A stretch of 22,528 bases of DNA from CAMLHU01 sp039917855 (GCA_039917855.1 JBDSIR010000031.1:1-22528); one strand, 5' to 3'; counted from the stretch's first letter, positions 15,701 through 22,511 are shown. Made by a program: numbers and translations. The notes: a model not told the origin generated them from the sequence alone.

Positions 15701-16259
15701 GCGGCTCGAGTTCCTCATCGCCCAGCGGGACGACCTCGTCGCCGGTCGCCAGTCGCTGCAGCAGGCCATCCGCGAGATCGACACCACCGCGCGCGCGATG
15801 TTCCTGGAGACCTTCGAGGCGATCCGCCTCAATTTCAACACCGTCTTCCAGACCCTTTTCGGCGGGGGCGAGTGCGAACTGCGCCTCGCGACCCCTGACG
15901 AGCCGCTCGACAGCGAGATCGAGATCCACGCCGCGCCGAAGGGCAAGCGCACCCAGCGGATCCACCTGCTGAGCTCGGGCGAACGGACCCTCGTCGCCAC
16001 TTCCCTGCTCTTCGCGATCTACCTGACCAAGCCGAGCCCCTTCTGCCTGATGGACGAGGTGGACGCTCCGCTCGACGACGCCAACGTGGGACGGTTCACC
16101 AAACTGCTCGACGAGTTCAAGGTGTCGACCCAGTTCATCGTCATCACCCACAACCCGCGGACCATGCAGGCGGCCGACGCGGTCTACGGCGTGACGATGC
16201 AGGAACCGGGGGTCAGTACCATCGTGGGGGTGCGGCTCGGCGAGAACGTGGCCGCTTAG
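12792..16259 (+). CDS. smc: Chromosome segregation protein SMC
   Basis: This is the ATPase of the SMC-ScpAB condensin, which extrudes DNA loops and helps origins separate. It has 1155 residues, typical length. The head contains Walker A GPNGCGKSN at 31-39 and the segment GEQSARLLRGGTMEDVIFQGS. Long coiled coils (Glu/Arg/Ala-rich) span about 165-500 and 640-1000. The hinge is at about 503-635 (VLGPLSDFITTSREDADLAE). The C-terminal head has Walker B FCLMDEVDAPLDDAN from about 1084. The ABC signature reads LLSSGER (1059-1065), where the usual form is LSGGE, so the first glycine is a serine. GGAGG at 12780-12784 sits 7 bases before ATG 12792. The stop TAG (16257-16259) is followed by a hairpin. 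No scpA or scpB is in the window. Confidence 0.96.
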   Translation: MKLSKLELSGFKSFADTVTLDFGHGVTAIVGPNGCGKSNVSDAVRWVLGEQSARLLRGGTMEDVIFQGSSGRRPVNFTEVSLYLDNTDGDLPISYKEVVITRRLSRSGQSDYLLNKSAVRLRDIQDLIRGTGLGSDAGVVIEAKAIDRLLSDRTEERRSLFEEAAGIGLYRDRKQSTERRLEETAQDLQRVEDLIAEVQSQIRSLARQKGKAERHTKLMEEKFAVQLTLARRQLEQMEERLAHHGTRREALATELPEAREALGGQELAREEAARARASIEAERTEIVRRLGTVRVELGRLDGDLALAAERLANAATRKLRAGEERNALESRIVAAGREREAAAEERRAALAEHARIQGELGSRTAAEQVVRDQLAQARQAVRQLEEEVQRHVTTLNALEGERGALERDLLSLREQAGHAETRQSQLRAELATGERRRDEALEASEQSAQGSRQAAQRAEHARHEVAETRRREALERGDRRAAEETLAQVSARRQALADLERDRVGLAPGAAALLAARERFGDAVLGPLSDFITTSREDADLAERLLGEWLHAVLVRDRAAVSAILAWHQETQPGALVLLPVRPGPTGGGGRNIGHGLQLLEPATAWVQALVAGSEVLDPAGRALQRPNGAVYLSTGQAQQGPLRRRADLESLAGDLVTAEARLQSTAAALSATIARLAELEKALELATEGAEQAREAERATTAQREDVARLIGTLTRDLGELERQGVVAQERLGKAERRMAEIDQALTTGDLARVKQDESLAESRVRLTTLEGDQEGAREARVHWQVQEAQVAARLQAATERDARAERTATEAQGLLQALADELARLDGDIRALDTQRADQGELRAERRIALLELEAAASDVEIGAGEAEAALMAAEQTLTAGRHAVEAMTEEHHALALEATELSGRRRNIVERIEAEWRKPLDHLLAEAPILDLDLESLENEATRIVDQLEQIGPVNALAFEEYAEESKRLEFLIAQRDDLVAGRQSLQQAIREIDTTARAMFLETFEAIRLNFNTVFQTLFGGGECELRLATPDEPLDSEIEIHAAPKGKRTQRIHLLSSGERTLVATSLLFAIYLTKPSPFCLMDEVDAPLDDANVGRFTKLLDEFKVSTQFIVITHNPRTMQAADAVYGVTMQEPGVSTIVGVRLGENVAA

Positions 16260-16264
16260 GCCTC

Positions 16265-16288
16265 CCCCTCTCCCGACAGGGAGAGGGG
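16265..16288 (+). terminator. Perfect GC-rich hairpin after smc
   Basis: CCCCTCTCCC (16265-16274) and GGGAGAGGGG (16279-16288) form a 10-bp perfect stem with a GACA loop, starting 6 bases after the smc stop. No T tract follows; the next bases are ACCGGGGGGAGAGG. It resembles a dispersed intergenic palindrome that I recall from several unrelated phyla, so it may be a mobile repeat acting as a terminator or mRNA stabiliser. Confidence 0.5.
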
Positions 16289-16385
16289 ACCGGGGGGAGA
16301 GGCTGGACGTAAGTTCAACATCCGTATAGGCTTGTCACAGCGGTGTCTCCCCTGACCCCGCTGTTTTCGTCTCTGAGAGGTCGCA

Positions 16386-17426
16386 ATGCTCGTCATCATG
16401 CGGCACGACGCTACCGCGGAGGAGATCCGGGACGTCGTCGCCGTCATCGAAGAGATGGGATATCAGGCCCGGCCGATGCCGGGGCGCCAGCGCACGACCG
16501 TCGGCGTCGTCGGGAACGACGGCCGGGTCGACGGCGACCGGCTCGCGGCGCTCGCCGGGGTCTACGAGTGCCTTCACGTCACCCCGCCCTACAAGCAGGC
16601 CTCGCGCGAGTGGAAGCAGGAGCCGACCATCGTCCGACTCCCCGGGGGCCTCACGGTCGGCGGCGATGACGTGGTGGTGATGGCGGGGCCCTGCTCGGTC
16701 GAGACCGAGAAGCAGATCATCGCCGCCGCCCACGCTGTGCGTGACGCCGGCGCCACGATCCTCCGCGGCGGCGCCTACAAACCGCGCTCCTCGCCCTATT
16801 CCTTCCAGGGGCTCGGCCTCCCGGGGCTCAAGCTCCTGGCCAAAGCACGCGAGGAGACGGGGCTCCTCATCGTCACCGAGGCGATGGACCCGGAAGGAGC
16901 CGACCTGGTCGCGGAACACGCCGACATCATCCAGATCGGGGCACGCAATATGCAGAACTACTCCCTGCTCAAGCGCGCCGGGAAGCTCAAGAAGCCGGTA
17001 CTCCTCAAGCGGGGCCTCTCCGCCACGATCCAGGAGCTCCTCCTTTCGGCCGAGTACATCCTGGCGGAGGGGAATCCCGACGTGATCCTGTGCGAGCGCG
17101 GGATCCGAAGCTTCGACTCCCAGACCCGGAATCTCATGGACCTCGCGGCCATCCCGGTGGTGAAGAAGCTCTCCCACCTCCCCATCGTGGCCGATCCAAG
17201 CCACGGCACCGGACTCCGGGAGTTCGTCCCGCCGATGGCCCGCGCGGCGATCGCGGCCGGCGCCGATGGTCTCCTGGTCGAAGTGCATCCCCAGCCCGAC
17301 CGCGCCCTCTCCGACGGCGCCCAGACCCTTTCGCCCGTGCAGTTCGAGAAGATGATGCGCGAGGTGCGCGCCATCGCGGAAGTCATCGGTCGGCGGGTGG
17401 CAGAACCGGCGGGGATGCGGGGATGA
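16386..17426 (+). CDS. aroF: 3-deoxy-7-phosphoheptulonate (DAHP) synthase, type I-beta with ferredoxin-like N-domain
   Basis: It condenses phosphoenolpyruvate with erythrose 4-phosphate, the first step of the shikimate pathway. The 346 residues have the Thermotoga-type layout. An N-terminal ferredoxin-like regulatory domain spans about 1-65 (MLVIMRHDATAEEIRDVV and TVGVVGNDG), and a TIM barrel spans about 75-335. Visible landmarks are MAGPCSVET (Cys103), LRGGAYKPRSSPYSFQG, TEAMDP, IQIGARNMQN, KRGLSATIQE, DPSHGTG (His273), VEVHP (Glu299) and LSDGAQ (Asp310). Cys103, His273, Glu299 and Asp310 are the expected metal ligands. The N-domain suggests feedback control by aromatic amino acids, as in related enzymes. 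ATG 16386 has GAGAGG at 16375-16380, 5 bases upstream. The stop overlaps the next gene as ATGA. Confidence 0.94.
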   Translation: MLVIMRHDATAEEIRDVVAVIEEMGYQARPMPGRQRTTVGVVGNDGRVDGDRLAALAGVYECLHVTPPYKQASREWKQEPTIVRLPGGLTVGGDDVVVMAGPCSVETEKQIIAAAHAVRDAGATILRGGAYKPRSSPYSFQGLGLPGLKLLAKAREETGLLIVTEAMDPEGADLVAEHADIIQIGARNMQNYSLLKRAGKLKKPVLLKRGLSATIQELLLSAEYILAEGNPDVILCERGIRSFDSQTRNLMDLAAIPVVKKLSHLPIVADPSHGTGLREFVPPMARAAIAAGADGLLVEVHPQPDRALSDGAQTLSPVQFEKMMREVRAIAEVIGRRVAEPAGMRG

Positions 17427-18148
17427 TGGACCGTCGGCATGGACGCGCTCGGAACCGTCCCGAGCATCGCGAGGGACCTGGCCAGGTCCCTCGGTCGCTT
17501 CGCGCCCTCGGGACGGTTCCGATCCTGCTTGCCCTCCTTTCCGGCAGCCCGCTCCGGGCCCAGGCGCCCGACCCCGTCGCGATCCTCGACCGCGCGGCCC
17601 GGGTCTACGCCACCGCCGGGGGGATGCAGGCCCAGTTCCGACAGGTCATCGACGATCCGATGATCGGCACCTTCCGAAGCCGTGGCCACCTGGCGCAGCG
17701 AGGCCCCGACAAGTTCGCGATGCGCTTCACCGATCCCCGCGGCGAGGCGCTGGTGATGGATGGGACGAAGCTCTGGGTCTACACGCCGAGCACCACGCCG
17801 GGCCAGGTCTTGCGGATGCCGCAACCCATCGGCCCAGGGGCGCCGAATCTCGTCGCCTGGCTCCTCGACCGCCCTTCGGACCGCTACTTCGCACGTTGGA
17901 TCGGGAGCGATACCACTCGGGGCGGGGCCGACATCCTGATCCTGACCCCCCGCGATTCGACCCTCCCCTTCAGCTCCGCGACCGTGGCATTCGCCCGCAC
18001 CAACGGCCTGCCGCGCCGGATCGAGATCACCGAACGGCGGGGCACCCGGCGCACGCTGAGCCTCAGCCGCGTGCGGGATGGCCACCGGATCTCGGCGTCG
18101 ACGTTCAGGTTCCGCGTCCCGAGCGGCGTGCGGGTGGTGGATCAGTAG
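17423..18148 (+). CDS. LolA-like outer-membrane lipoprotein carrier protein
   Basis: This periplasmic protein of the LolA fold probably carries lipoproteins from the inner to the outer membrane. It has 241 residues. The signal peptide is unusually long: a basic region at 1-27, a hydrophobic core LGTVPILLALL, and likely cleavage after LRAQA (residue 48). The mature part matches LolA: AQFRQVIDD, GTFRSRGHLAQRGPDKFAMRF, ALVMDGTKLWVYTPSTTPGQVLRMP, and the later strand RRIEITERRGTRRTLSLSRV. The start is ATG 17423, overlapping the aroF stop; the second ATG at 17426 is equally possible. Codons 10-34 lie in a large REP-like double palindrome (17449-17522), so the basic region and part of the hydrophobic core derive from a repeat. 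No in-frame ATG, GTG or TTG lies between the palindrome and the mature region. No lolB or lolCDE is present. Confidence 0.78.
   Translation: MMDRRHGRARNRPEHREGPGQVPRSLRALGTVPILLALLSGSPLRAQAPDPVAILDRAARVYATAGGMQAQFRQVIDDPMIGTFRSRGHLAQRGPDKFAMRFTDPRGEALVMDGTKLWVYTPSTTPGQVLRMPQPIGPGAPNLVAWLLDRPSDRYFARWIGSDTTRGGADILILTPRDSTLPFSSATVAFARTNGLPRRIEITERRGTRRTLSLSRVRDGHRISASTFRFRVPSGVRVVDQ
17449..17522 (+). repeat. REP/BIME-like nested palindrome inside the 5' end of the LolA-like gene
   Basis: The outer arms are 17449-17464 (TCGGAACCGTCCCGAG) and 17507-17522 (CTCGGGACGGTTCCGA), 16 bp and perfectly complementary. Inside is a perfect 24-bp palindrome at 17470-17493, whose half-site is GAGGGACCTGG. GTCCCGAG...GAGGGAC and GTCCCTCGG...CTCGGGAC each form a REP-like unit, so the element looks like two units in opposite orientation. 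It begins 23 bases after the aroF stop and overlaps the signal-peptide coding region. Confidence 0.85.
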
Positions 18149-18188
18149 CGCGGGGGGAGTGCCAGTAGTGAGCGGGCGAGAACGCGAG

Positions 18189-18222
18189 AAAGCGTGAAAG
18201 AGAAGCTCCTCTTTCACGCTTT
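18189..18222. terminator. Bidirectional terminator between convergent genes
   Basis: AAAGCGTGAAAGAG (18189-18202) and CTCTTTCACGCTTT (18209-18222) form a perfect 14-bp stem with a 6-base loop, AAGCTC. It sits between the LolA-like gene (stop at 18148) and the DUF2520 gene (minus strand, stop at 18262). The A-rich and T-rich stem ends and the short T-bearing tails on both strands suit termination in both directions. Confidence 0.75.
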
Positions 18223-18261
18223 GATCTTGCGCGCCCACTCGTCCCTTGCACTCGCCCCTCA

Positions 18262-19080
18262 TCACTCCTGTAAGGCCAGCTCCACCGCTCGAGCCCGCCC
18301 GCTCGCCAGCCCCGCCATCCGCGCCAGCCGCAGCGCTTCCAGCGACAACGCCACGTAGGCCGCGCGCTCCGTCCCAGTCAACAGCGCAAGGTGACGGCGC
18401 ACCGTTTCGACATCCCCCCGTCGCACCGGACCTGTGAGCGCTCCGACCGCGCCCATCGCCTCGACATTCGTGAGCGCCCCCTGCCAGAGGGGGAGGTAGA
18501 GTTTCGCCGCCAGCGCAGGCGGCACTCCCCCTTCCACCGCCACCCGCTCGGCCATCGCAAAGAGGGCGGTGCCGAGGTTGGCCACGAGCACCGCGCCCGC
18601 ATGATAGGCGACCTTGGCGGCGGAAGTGATCTCGGCGGCGTGCATTCCCAGGGCCTCCGCCAGGCGGTGCCCAGAGGCCACCGCGGCGGCGTCTCCTTCG
18701 ATCACCGCGTACGCCCCTCGCAGCCGCTCCGCCGCCGTCGCGGGATCGGCCACGGTCTGCACCGGCGCGAACGAACCCAGCGCCGCCCCCGTCCCTGCCA
18801 GGGGGGCCAGGGCGGTGCGGTCACATGCGCCGGAGGTATGGAGCACGACGTGAGCGGACGTGATCGCGCCGGCCCGGACGAGCTCGGCGGCCACGTCGGC
18901 GATGGCGTCGTCAGGGACCGCGACCACGACGAGGGGCCGCTCCTTGAGTTGACCCCGCCATTCGTCGACGACGTTTCGGCCCAGCAGCACGACCCCCCAC
19001 CCCGCCCCCTCGAGCGCCCGCGCCAGACCGTTGCCGAGCCGCCCGGGGCCGATGATGGCGACGCGAGGCGCGGCGCTCAC
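18262..19080 (-). CDS. Rossmann-like / DUF2520 putative oxidoreductase
   Basis: This 272-residue protein has an N-terminal NAD(P)-binding Rossmann domain. The dinucleotide motif VAIIGPGRLGNGLARAL is at about residues 6-22, followed by VVAVPDDAIADVAAEL and LHTSGACD. The C-terminal helical domain (about 145-272) matches DUF2520: AKVAYHAGAVLVANLGTALFAMAE and LPLWQGALTNVEAMGAVGALTGPVRRGD. The overall plan resembles ketopantoate reductase and 6-phosphogluconate-dehydrogenase-like enzymes; the substrate is unknown. The start is GTG at 19080-19078, overlapping the upstream protease stop as GTGA. A longer open frame upstream runs over the protease gene in another frame and is not part of the protein. 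It is the last gene of the minus-strand unit, followed by the terminator at 18189-18222. Confidence 0.85.
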   Translation of the reverse strand: MSAAPRVAIIGPGRLGNGLARALEGAGWGVVLLGRNVVDEWRGQLKERPLVVVAVPDDAIADVAAELVRAGAITSAHVVLHTSGACDRTALAPLAGTGAALGSFAPVQTVADPATAAERLRGAYAVIEGDAAAVASGHRLAEALGMHAAEITSAAKVAYHAGAVLVANLGTALFAMAERVAVEGGVPPALAAKLYLPLWQGALTNVEAMGAVGALTGPVRRGDVETVRRHLALLTGTERAAYVALSLEALRLARMAGLASGRARAVELALQE

Positions 19081-20654
19081 CGCGGGAGGGTCGAGTCGGC
19101 GGGGAGGAGACGGAGGAGCGCCTGCGGCGTCGCCGCCTGGCGGAGGAGCGTGACCGCGGCCTGGAGCTGCGGGTCGTTCGCGCGGCGGCGGCGCAGTTCC
19201 GATTCGCGACCGAATACGTAGCGAGCCAGGTCGGAGGCGAGCCACGAATCGATCAGGGGGCGCCCCGCGGTCCAGACGGCGTCATTCACCCGGACGTTCC
19301 GTGCGATGAGGCGGGCACGCACCGTCCGGCGCATCTCCTCGGTCACGACGAAGTCCTCGCGGGTGATCGACTTCTGTTCCCGCGCCTCCAGTGCGTAGGC
19401 GGTGGTGATGTCGCGGAAGTCGCCGAAATGACTTCCCAGCGCCTCGGCCAGCGCGCGGGCGCCGGCACCGAGGGTCCCGTCGACCACCGGCAGGTCGGGG
19501 AGGATCCCGCCACCACCCCGGACCCGTCGTCCGGCGTCGGTGCGATGGGTCGCGGTATCGCGCGGTACCCGCGCCGTGTCGGAAAGCACCGAGTCGATGG
19601 CGTGCGGCTTCTGGATCAGGCGCCCCGAAGGGGTATACCAGCGCGACGTGGTGATCTTGAGCGCCGTACTGTCGCCCAGATCGTACACCGTCTGGACCAA
19701 CCCTTTGCCGAATGTCGGCTCCCCCACCAGCACCGCGCGGTCGTGGTCCTGCAGGGCGCCGGCGACGATCTCCGCCGCGCTGGCCGTGCCCTCGTTCACC
19801 AGGACCACGATCGGCAGGTCCGGCCAGCGCTGGGCCGCACCGTCCGACCAGGTCTGGGTGGTCCCCGGGGCGCGCCCGTGGGTGCTGAGCACGACCTGGC
19901 CTCGATCGAGGAAGAGGTCGGCGATCCCCACTCCTTCGTTCAAGAGTCCACCCGGGTTGTTCCGGAGATCGAGCACCAGCGACTTTGCCCCGACGGCGAC
20001 CAGGCGCGTCACCTCACGCTCGAGCTCGAAGGCCGACGAGTCGGCCACCGGATTGAGCGCGACGTACCCGACGCCCCCCTCGAGGATCACGCCCGGCGTC
20101 ACCGAATGAACGTGGATCTCCGCCCGGGTGAGTTCATACGTCACCATCGTGGTCCGGCCCGGATGGCGCACGCCCACGCGCACTTTCGTCCCCGCGACCC
20201 CGCGCAGGTGGCGAAGGGCCGCATCGCCATTCCATCCCTTGGTCGACACCCCATCGACCTCGACCACCCGATCACCGGTGCTGAAGCCGGCCCGATCGGC
20301 CGGCGTGTCGGGCAGCGGCGCGACCACGGTGATCCAGCCATCCCGGACGTCGATCTGGATGCCGATCCCGCTGAAATTGCCGCTGGTGGCTTCGTGGAGC
20401 CCCTCGTAGTCGGCGCCTTGCAGGAGCACGGTGTAGGGATCGTCGAGGGACTCGAGCAGTCCATTCGCCGCCCGGTCATACAACTCTCCCGACGGCACGG
20501 AGTCCACATACGCGTTGGTGACCCGCGCCATGACGTCGTCGAAGCGCCGCGCGCCGCGCAGGCCGGTGTTCGTCACACCGCGGCCCAGCAGCCACCCGCC
20601 CAGAAAGAAGGAGAGTACCGCGATCGCAAGCAGGGAGGACCAGCGTGGACGCAT
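19077..20654 (-). CDS. ctpA: S41-family carboxy-terminal processing protease
   Basis: This is a periplasmic serine protease that trims or degrades envelope proteins; it has 525 residues. An N-terminal membrane anchor or uncleaved signal lies at about 7-25 (LLAIAVLSFFLGGWLLG). An N-terminal helical region (RFDDVMARVTNAYVD) follows. A PDZ domain spans about 94-170 (GIGIQIDVRDGWITVV and PADRAGFSTGDRVVEVDG). The S41 catalytic domain spans about 190-350, with GYVALNPV, LVLDLRNNPGGLL, the nucleophile Ser292 in NEGTASAAEI and the general base Lys317 in PTFGKGLVQ. The tail after about 380 carries the usual GGGILPDLPV and then a longer helical C-terminal extension of about 130 residues. It starts 17 bases after the tmk stop; no strong ribosome site is visible. 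The assignment to S41 is firm; the choice of ctpA over prc-type names is loose. Confidence 0.92.
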   Translation of the reverse strand: MRPRWSSLLAIAVLSFFLGGWLLGRGVTNTGLRGARRFDDVMARVTNAYVDSVPSGELYDRAANGLLESLDDPYTVLLQGADYEGLHEATSGNFSGIGIQIDVRDGWITVVAPLPDTPADRAGFSTGDRVVEVDGVSTKGWNGDAALRHLRGVAGTKVRVGVRHPGRTTMVTYELTRAEIHVHSVTPGVILEGGVGYVALNPVADSSAFELEREVTRLVAVGAKSLVLDLRNNPGGLLNEGVGIADLFLDRGQVVLSTHGRAPGTTQTWSDGAAQRWPDLPIVVLVNEGTASAAEIVAGALQDHDRAVLVGEPTFGKGLVQTVYDLGDSTALKITTSRWYTPSGRLIQKPHAIDSVLSDTARVPRDTATHRTDAGRRVRGGGGILPDLPVVDGTLGAGARALAEALGSHFGDFRDITTAYALEAREQKSITREDFVVTEEMRRTVRARLIARNVRVNDAVWTAGRPLIDSWLASDLARYVFGRESELRRRRANDPQLQAAVTLLRQAATPQALLRLLPADSTLPR

Positions 20655-20671
20655 AAGTGTGCCTGAGGGGT

Positions 20672-21298
20672 CTAGGCGAAGATATCAGGGCGGACCGCGG
20701 CAAGTGCCCGCCACGCCGCCTCGGCGACCGCCGCGGGGGATCCCGTGGCGTCGAGGTGCACCACGCCCGGGCCGGCGGCCGTCCGGTAGGCGGCGTTGAC
20801 CCGCTGGTGGAACGACTCCTGTTCGAGCTCCATCCGGTCAGGGGCCTTCCCTGCCGCCCGTTGCCGCTGGATCCCCGTGGTGACCTCGAGATCGAGCACC
20901 AGGGTCGCCTCGGGCACCAGGCCGCCGGTGGCGAGGGCGTTGGCCACCCGCACCGCGGCAGCGTCGAGGCCGCGCCCCGCCACCTGATACGCCATGGTCG
21001 AGAGATCGAACCGATCGGCCAGCACCACTTCACCGGCGGCCAATCGGGGGCGGATCTCCTTGGCGACGAGGTCGGCGCGCGCCGTGAGCATCAGGAAGAG
21101 CTCGGCCACCGCTCCGGTGTCCAGCGTCGGGTCGAGCACCGCGCGCCTCGCCACCTCGGCCAACGGCGTACCCCCGGGCTCCCGGAGGAGGACGTGGGGG
21201 ATGGCGCGCTCGGCCAGGCGGGTGCCGAGGGAGCGGATGAGCGTGGACTTCCCCGCCCCCTCCGGGCCCTCGATCACCACGAAGCAGCCGCGGGACAC
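20672..21298 (-). CDS. tmk: Thymidylate kinase
   Basis: It phosphorylates dTMP to dTDP with ATP, for DNA precursor synthesis. It has 208 residues, normal length. Motifs are the P-loop GPEGAGKST (11-19), REPGGTPLAE (39-48) with the dTMP-binding region, and ADRFDLSTMAYQ (94-105) containing the DR(F/Y) pair. The lid region around RQRAAGKAPDRMELEQESFHQRV retains DRMExE, as in many bacterial TMKs. GTG 21298-21296 is the start, 2 bases downstream of the YlbF-family stop, so coupling with that gene is likely. Confidence 0.95.
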   Translation of the reverse strand: MSRGCFVVIEGPEGAGKSTLIRSLGTRLAERAIPHVLLREPGGTPLAEVARRAVLDPTLDTGAVAELFLMLTARADLVAKEIRPRLAAGEVVLADRFDLSTMAYQVAGRGLDAAAVRVANALATGGLVPEATLVLDLEVTTGIQRQRAAGKAPDRMELEQESFHQRVNAAYRTAAGPGVVHLDATGSPAAVAEAAWRALAAVRPDIFA

Positions 21299-21300
21299 CC

Positions 21301-21654
21301 TCAGCCCAGCGTGATGATGCTGCTGGTGGCGCCCTTCTCGATGCCCTTGGCCATCTCTTCGTTGATGCGGGCCATCACCTTCTCGAAGTTCGTCCGGGCG
21401 ACGATGTAGCCCTGGCCGATGGGCGAGAGCTCGAACTCGCGCACCGAGGTCTCGTACGCCTGGGCCGCCCCTTCTTCGGGCATCTGGCCCAGTCCCATCG
21501 CCTGGTCCATCTGGCGCGCGAGGGTCTGCATCTTCTCGAGGTGGCCCCGGGTGGTCTCGTCACCGCGGAGCGTCTCCTCCGCCCGCCGGAGCGCCTTGGC
21601 CTCGTTGGTCTGGCCGATCAGGCGGCCGAGTTCTTCCGCACGTTCGAACAACAT
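21301..21654 (-). CDS. YlbF/YmcA (Com_YlbF) family protein
   Basis: This is a small, highly helical protein of 117 residues. The N-terminal helix ERAEELGRLIGQTNEAKALRRAEETL and the middle segment LEKMQTLARQMDQAM match the Com_YlbF family. The conserved SPIGQGYIVARTNFEKVMARINEEMAKGI closes it. In Bacillus, YlbF and YmcA form a complex with YaaT that affects RNase Y-dependent mRNA processing, sporulation and competence; the role here is unknown. ATG 21654 has AGGAG at 21667-21663, 8 bases away, and overlaps the prmC stop by one base. Confidence 0.85.
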   Translation of the reverse strand: MLFERAEELGRLIGQTNEAKALRRAEETLRGDETTRGHLEKMQTLARQMDQAMGLGQMPEEGAAQAYETSVREFELSPIGQGYIVARTNFEKVMARINEEMAKGIEKGATSSIITLG

Positions 21655-22511
21655 TACGCCGACTCCTTGCTTCGCCGCGCGGTGAGGTACCGCTCACGGC
21701 CGTACAGGTCACGGTGAACGGCGATGTCCGTCCACCCGAGATCACGCGCCACCTCGGCGCTCGCAGCCGCGCGGGTGGCGTCGAGCTCCAGCGCGATCAG
21801 TCCTTCGCTCCTGAGTGCCGCGCGCCCTTCGTCGAGCAGGCGGCGGGTATGGTGCAGACCGTCGGGTCCGCTGGCGAGCGCCACGCGCGGTTCCCATTCC
21901 CGCACCGAGGCGTCGAGGGCGTCGCACTCCGCCTCCGACACATAAGGGGGATTCGACACCAGCACGTCGAGCCCGAGCCCGAGCAGCGGGGCCACCAGGT
22001 CGCCGCGGTGCAGTCGCACCCGGAGTCCGGTGGCGCGGATGTTCTCGCCGGCCAGCGCGAACGCCCCCGGATCGAGCTCGGCCGCGTGGACCGCCTCGTA
22101 GCGCCCTTCATCGGCCAGCGCGAGCGCGATGCACCCGGTGCCGGTGCCGGCGTCGGCCACCACCCCGTCGGGGCGCTGCGCGAGCACCAACTCCACCAGC
22201 CCCTCGGTCTCCGGGCGCGGGATGAGGGCGCGCCGGTCGGTGGCGACGGTCAGACGGCGGAAGCCGGTCCATCCGGTGACGTAGGCCAGCGGCTCACCGG
22301 CAGCGCGCCGTTCCACCGCGTCGGCGAACCGCTCCGCCTCCGCCTCCGTGGCCCGTCGCTCGCGGCCGAGCCACGCCTCGCCGGTGGGGATCCGAAAGAG
22401 CCCCGCCCAGATCCGGGCGGCCTCCCGCGGCGCGTCCTCCACCCCCACCTCGCGGAGACGGGCGCGCGCCTCGGTCAGGAGGCCGCCGACCGTGATGCGC
22501 AGCTCAGGCAA
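21654..22511 (-). CDS. prmC: Peptide chain release factor N5-glutamine methyltransferase (PrmC/HemK)
   Basis: It methylates the glutamine of the GGQ motif in RF1 and RF2 using S-adenosylmethionine. It has 285 residues. The N-terminal helical domain spans about 1-75, with the linker GEPLAYVTGWTGFRRLTV. RALIPRPETEGLVE (95-107) and the SAM motif VADAGTGTGCIAL (118-130) follow. The acidic loop AELDPGA and the catalytic NPPYVS (187-192) complete the fold. The start is TTG 22511-22509, preceded on the same strand by GAGGAG about 10 bases away and by a TGA at 22528-22526 that may end an upstream gene such as prfA (inference). It heads the visible minus-strand unit prmC, YlbF family, tmk, S41 protease, DUF2520. 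Confidence 0.92.
   Translation of the reverse strand: MPELRITVGGLLTEARARLREVGVEDAPREAARIWAGLFRIPTGEAWLGRERRATEAEAERFADAVERRAAGEPLAYVTGWTGFRRLTVATDRRALIPRPETEGLVELVLAQRPDGVVADAGTGTGCIALALADEGRYEAVHAAELDPGAFALAGENIRATGLRVRLHRGDLVAPLLGLGLDVLVSNPPYVSEAECDALDASVREWEPRVALASGPDGLHHTRRLLDEGRAALRSEGLIALELDATRAAASAEVARDLGWTDIAVHRDLYGRERYLTARRSKESA

Noticed and set aside
14376..16151. A 591-codon minus-strand open frame opposite smc
   Set aside because: SMC is certain on the plus strand; the antisense translation has no recognisable domain.
16301..16335. A promoter for the DAHP synthase gene using TATAGG at 16325-16330
   Set aside because: The -10 is passable but no reasonable -35 lies 16-18 bases upstream, so I did not list it.
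17439..17663. A separate small gene starting MDALGTVP
   Set aside because: It is an out-of-frame reading through the palindrome and the LolA-like gene, with no motif; its resemblance to the LolA signal peptide comes from the inverted repeat.
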